This document shows, piece by piece, positions 5,342 through 8,008 of a stretch of 8,008 nt of DNA (the first letter of the stretch is position 1; the number at the start of each line of letters is the position of its first letter). Origin of the DNA: JBIKLM01 sp044375105 (lineage in GTDB: Bacteria; Planctomycetota; UBA1135; GCA-002686595); the NCBI GenBank assembly GCA_044375105.1, contig JBILNK010000188.1, positions 1 to 8,008 on the forward strand, in the 5' to 3' direction. A program made the position numbers and the translations under genes. The notes beneath the pieces were generated by a model, which saw only the letters and a list, made by a program, of their open reading frames with translations, had not been told where the DNA came from and ran no database searches.

Positions 5342-8008
5342 TCAGGGCAGGGGGATCAGGAAGCGGTAGCGGCCGGAGTCGAGATCGACTTCGAGGGGCG
5401 GGGCTGGTTGGCCTTCCTTCAGCTCGAGCAGGGCGCGGGGCACGCTGCGCACGTTCTGGAGTTTGCCCAGGGGGCGGCCGGATTCGGTCACCGCGGTGTC
5501 GGCGGGGCAGGGCAGGATCACGCTGGCGGTCAGGTTGGGTGGGATCTCGACTTCGACCTCGAGCCCGGATTCGGTGCGCTTCCAGGAGCAGGCCAGGGGC
5601 CCGCGGATCGAGGCGTAGCGCGCGCCGGCGGCGTCCAGGCCGTCCACGGGCGCCGGGGCGAAGCGCAGGCGCTGGAACGAGCTGGGCGCGATCGGCAGGC
5701 CCACCAGGCTCTCGAACAGCCAGCGCCCGACGCAGCCGAAGGCGTAGTGCGCGAAGGAGTTCATGCCCGGGTCCTGGAAGCCGCGCTCGGGGGTCCAGCC
5801 GTCCCAGCGTTCCCAGATCGAGGTGGCACCCTGGTCGACGGCGAACAGCCAGGAGGGGTACTCGCGGCGCAGCACCAGGGCCGCGGCTAAATCGCGGCGC
5901 CCGGCCTTTTCCAGGGCCTGCAGCAGCACCGCGGTGCCCACGAATCCGGTGTTGAAGCGCATTCCGCGGGCTTCGATGTCCGCCGCCAGGAAGGCGGCTG
6001 CTTCTGAGCGCCGCGGTTCGTCCAGCAGGTCGAAGGCCAGCGCGAGGGCGTAGCCGCACTGGCTATCGCCCAGGACGCGCCCTTCGGCGTCCACACAACT
6101 GCGCTGGAACTCGGTGCGCAGCTCGTTCCACAGGGTCCGGTAGCGCTCGGCATCCTGGCGCTTGCCGAGCGCGCGGGCCGCCTCGGCCAGGCATTCCGCC
6201 GAACGGGCGAAGTAGGCCCGGTAGATCAGCGCCGGCGGGGTCGGGGCATCCAGGTTGACCCAATCGCCGAAGCAGTGGAATTCGGCGGGCGGGGCGCGAT
6301 CCGGGCCCGAGCGCGCCACCAGGAAGTCGAGGTAGCGCTGCATGGAGGGGTACTGGCGCGCCAGCAGCCGCCGGTCGCCGTAGATGCGGAACAGCTCGAC
6401 CGGCAAGATCGCGCCGCAATCGGCCCAGGCCGGGCCGCCGTCGTCGCCGGCCACCAGCAGCGGCGCGACCATCGGGAACTGGCCGTCGGCGCGCTGGGCG
6501 TCGCCCAGATCGGTCAGCCACTTGCCGAAAAAAGCGCGCACATCCGCGTTCCAGGCCGCGGTGACGCCGTAGGCCAGGGCGTCGCCGGTCCAGCCCAGGC
6601 GCTCGTCGCGCTGCGGGCAGTCGGTGGGCACGTCGATGAAGTTCATGCGCTGGGTCCAGCGGATGTTCTCGACCAGGCGCTCGAGATCCGGCTCGCTGCA
6701 CCAGAATTCGCTGCCGTAGGGCGTGTCGCTGGTCAGCGCCACGCCGACCAGCAGGTCTGCGGGCGCGCTCTCGAGGGCCGGGTCGAGGCCGTCGACCTCC
6801 ACGTACTGGAAGCCGTGGAAGGTGAAGCGCGGCTCGAAGACCTCGCGGCCCGTGCCGCGGGCGATGAACACGTCGGTGGCGCGCGCGCCGCGCAGGTTTT
6901 TTGTGTAGAGCTCGCGGCGCTCGTCCAGGCGCTCGGCGAAGCGCAGCGTGAAACGCTGGCCGGGCTGTGCGGCGACCGTCAGGCGCGCCACGCCGGCGAG
7001 GTTTTGGCCCAGATCGAAGGCGAAGCGCCCGGGGCCGAGCTTCCACGAGGCGACCGGAGCGAACTCGGCCACGGCGCGCACCGGCGGGCCCGGGTGCGGC
7101 TCGCGCTGCGGCGCCAGGGGCGCGCCCCGGTCCACCGGGCTCCAAGCGGCAGCGTCGAAGCCGGCGCGGTCCCAGCCCAGGGGCTCGAGGCGCGCGTCCC
7201 AGACTTCGCCCATCAGCAGGTCGGCCTCGAGCACATGGCCCGTGGCGGCGCGCCAGGCGCCGTCGCTGACCAGGACCTGCTTGGCGCCGTCGGCGAATTC
7301 GAGGTGCAGCTCGAGCGACAGGCGCGGCGATGGGCCGTAGTGATCGCGCTGGCCGCCGTAGCCCACGTAGCCGGCGTACCAGCCGTCGGCCAGCAAAGCG
7401 CCGCAGGCGTTCTGGCCGGGGGTCAGGAGCGCGGTCACGTCCGCGCTGCGCGCCAGGACGCGCCGCTTGTAGTCGGTCCAACCGGGGGTCAGCCGGCCGT
7501 CGCTGACCCGCTGGCCGTTGAGGGTCACGTCCACGACGCCCAGGGCGGTCCAATGCAGCGTGGCGCGGGACGGCGCCTGCTCGAGCTCGAATTCGCGGCG
7601 CAGCAGGCGCGCCGGGGGCAGCACCAGCCCCGCCGAGAGCGTGCCCCAGGGCGCCATGCCGTGGGGCCCGAGGACCGGCGCGGGCAGCGCTTCCCCGCTG
7701 GCGCTCGCCACGCGCCAGCCCGGGCCGCTGACAAGGCGCGTGCGCGTGCCGTCGGGCGCGGTCAGGTCGAGGCTCAGCAGCAGGCCCGCGGGGCCAGGCT
7801 GGCTGTTGGTGACCAGGACCTCCAGGCGATGGTCGCCCGGAGCGGGGCTGCACTCGAGCTCGCGCACGCGCCGCCAGGCGTCGGGGTTGCCGTCGCTGGC
7901 GGCCAGCTCCACGCCGTCGAGCAAGAGCCGCCACTGGTCGTCGGCCGACAGGCGCAAGCGCGCCGCGAGCGGCGCCGCGGCCACGGCGAAATCGAACTCG
8001 AAGCGGCG
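5342..8008 (-). CDS. Alpha-L-rhamnosidase, glycoside hydrolase family 78 (N-terminus beyond window)
   Basis: GH78 enzymes hydrolyse terminal alpha-L-rhamnose from polysaccharides and glycosides by an inverting mechanism. The frame is open at the right edge; 888 residues are visible, and the GTG at 7984 is internal since homologous sequence (RRFEFDFAV) continues upstream. Visible order: beta-sandwich start; the rhamnosidase N domain (about 145-320: LHWTALGVVDVTLNGQRVSD, ADGWYAGYVGYGGQRDHYG); a concanavalin-like domain (about 325-430: FDLGQNLAGVARL); the (alpha/alpha)6 catalytic domain (about 440-770: DVPTDCPQRDERLGWTGD, with Glu469 of RDER as the expected general acid, and GATSIWERWDGWTP with Glu733 as the expected base); and the C-terminal beta domain (about 770-860). 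Full GH78 proteins often have about 900-1100 residues, so perhaps 10-200 are missing. Whether it has a signal peptide cannot be seen. No transporter, rhamnose-catabolism or sulfatase gene is nearby in the window, so the substrate is unknown. It converges on the channel gene with 288 bp between. Confidence 0.96.
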   Translation of the reverse strand, partial: RRFEFDFAVAAAPLAARLRLSADDQWRLLLDGVELAASDGNPDAWRRVRELECSPAPGDHRLEVLVTNSQPGPAGLLLSLDLTAPDGTRTRLVSGPGWRVASASGEALPAPVLGPHGMAPWGTLSAGLVLPPARLLRREFELEQAPSRATLHWTALGVVDVTLNGQRVSDGRLTPGWTDYKRRVLARSADVTALLTPGQNACGALLADGWYAGYVGYGGQRDHYGPSPRLSLELHLEFADGAKQVLVSDGAWRAATGHVLEADLLMGEVWDARLEPLGWDRAGFDAAAWSPVDRGAPLAPQREPHPGPPVRAVAEFAPVASWKLGPGRFAFDLGQNLAGVARLTVAAQPGQRFTLRFAERLDERRELYTKNLRGARATDVFIARGTGREVFEPRFTFHGFQYVEVDGLDPALESAPADLLVGVALTSDTPYGSEFWCSEPDLERLVENIRWTQRMNFIDVPTDCPQRDERLGWTGDALAYGVTAAWNADVRAFFGKWLTDLGDAQRADGQFPMVAPLLVAGDDGGPAWADCGAILPVELFRIYGDRRLLARQYPSMQRYLDFLVARSGPDRAPPAEFHCFGDWVNLDAPTPPALIYRAYFARSAECLAEAARALGKRQDAERYRTLWNELRTEFQRSCVDAEGRVLGDSQCGYALALAFDLLDEPRRSEAAAFLAADIEARGMRFNTGFVGTAVLLQALEKAGRRDLAAALVLRREYPSWLFAVDQGATSIWERWDGWTPERGFQDPGMNSFAHYAFGCVGRWLFESLVGLPIAPSSFQRLRFAPAPVDGLDAAGARYASIRGPLACSWKRTESGLEVEVEIPPNLTASVILPCPADTAVTESGRPLGKLQNVRSVPRALLELKEGQPAPPLEVDLDSGRYRFLIPLP

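Noticed and set aside
5121..5369. An 82-codon plus-strand frame starting with GTG at 5121
   Set aside because: Arg/Gly-rich with no motif, crosses two hairpins and runs into the end of the rhamnosidase gene. The alternative frame at 5125-5235 looks more protein-like.
4998..6059. A 353-codon minus-strand frame crossing the intergenic hairpins
   Set aside because: It overlaps the rhamnosidase catalytic and C-terminal domains in another frame and is Arg/Pro/Ala-rich, a composition shadow.
6063..7934. A 623-codon minus-strand frame in the rhamnosidase region
   Set aside because: It is the same strand but the wrong frame. The overlapping frame carries all GH78 motifs.

Overview
The window is about 8 kb of very GC-rich bacterial DNA with densely packed genes on both strands. 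I cannot name the organism from sequence alone. The left-end secreted FG-GAP beta-propeller protein with its 'SAGGSQ'-type C-terminal segment, an inorganic-carbon pump gene (dabA) and a GH78 rhamnosidase together suggest a Planctomycetota-like, polysaccharide-degrading bacterium. This is inference, not proof.

Layout, left to right. (1) 1-376, minus: piece of an FG-GAP repeat protein that runs off the left edge and has no start codon on its 5' side. (2) 394-1729, minus: a tight two-gene unit, osmC-like then pirin, both redox/stress-type proteins. (3) 1833-2566: two gene remnants back to back. The minus strand carries the C-terminal fifth of DabA, and the plus strand carries the C-terminal end of a LysR/NhaR-type regulator. 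Both lose homology at the same point, about 2370-2385, which coincides with a perfect GC-rich inverted repeat. (4) 2637-3437, minus: an acetyltransferase (GNAT) fused to a DUF1653 domain. (5) 3680-5053, plus: a secreted-then-membrane MscS-type mechanosensitive channel, divergent from the GNAT gene. (6) 5054-5341: a convergent intergenic region with four hairpins and what looks like the last 36 codons of another lost gene. (7) 5342-8008, minus: a large GH78 alpha-L-rhamnosidase whose N-terminus lies beyond the right edge.

The intact genes are recognisable family members and do not form one pathway. OsmC and pirin probably share a transcript. The channel and the acetyltransferase read outward from a shared 242-bp gap. 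The rhamnosidase stands alone. What stands out is the number of broken gene ends in about 5 kb (FG-GAP, dabA, lysR and the 5125-5235 tail). This points to repeated deletion or rearrangement, or to an assembly chimera at about 2375. I see no undescribed defence or mobile system, no RNA gene, no transposase and no CRISPR array.
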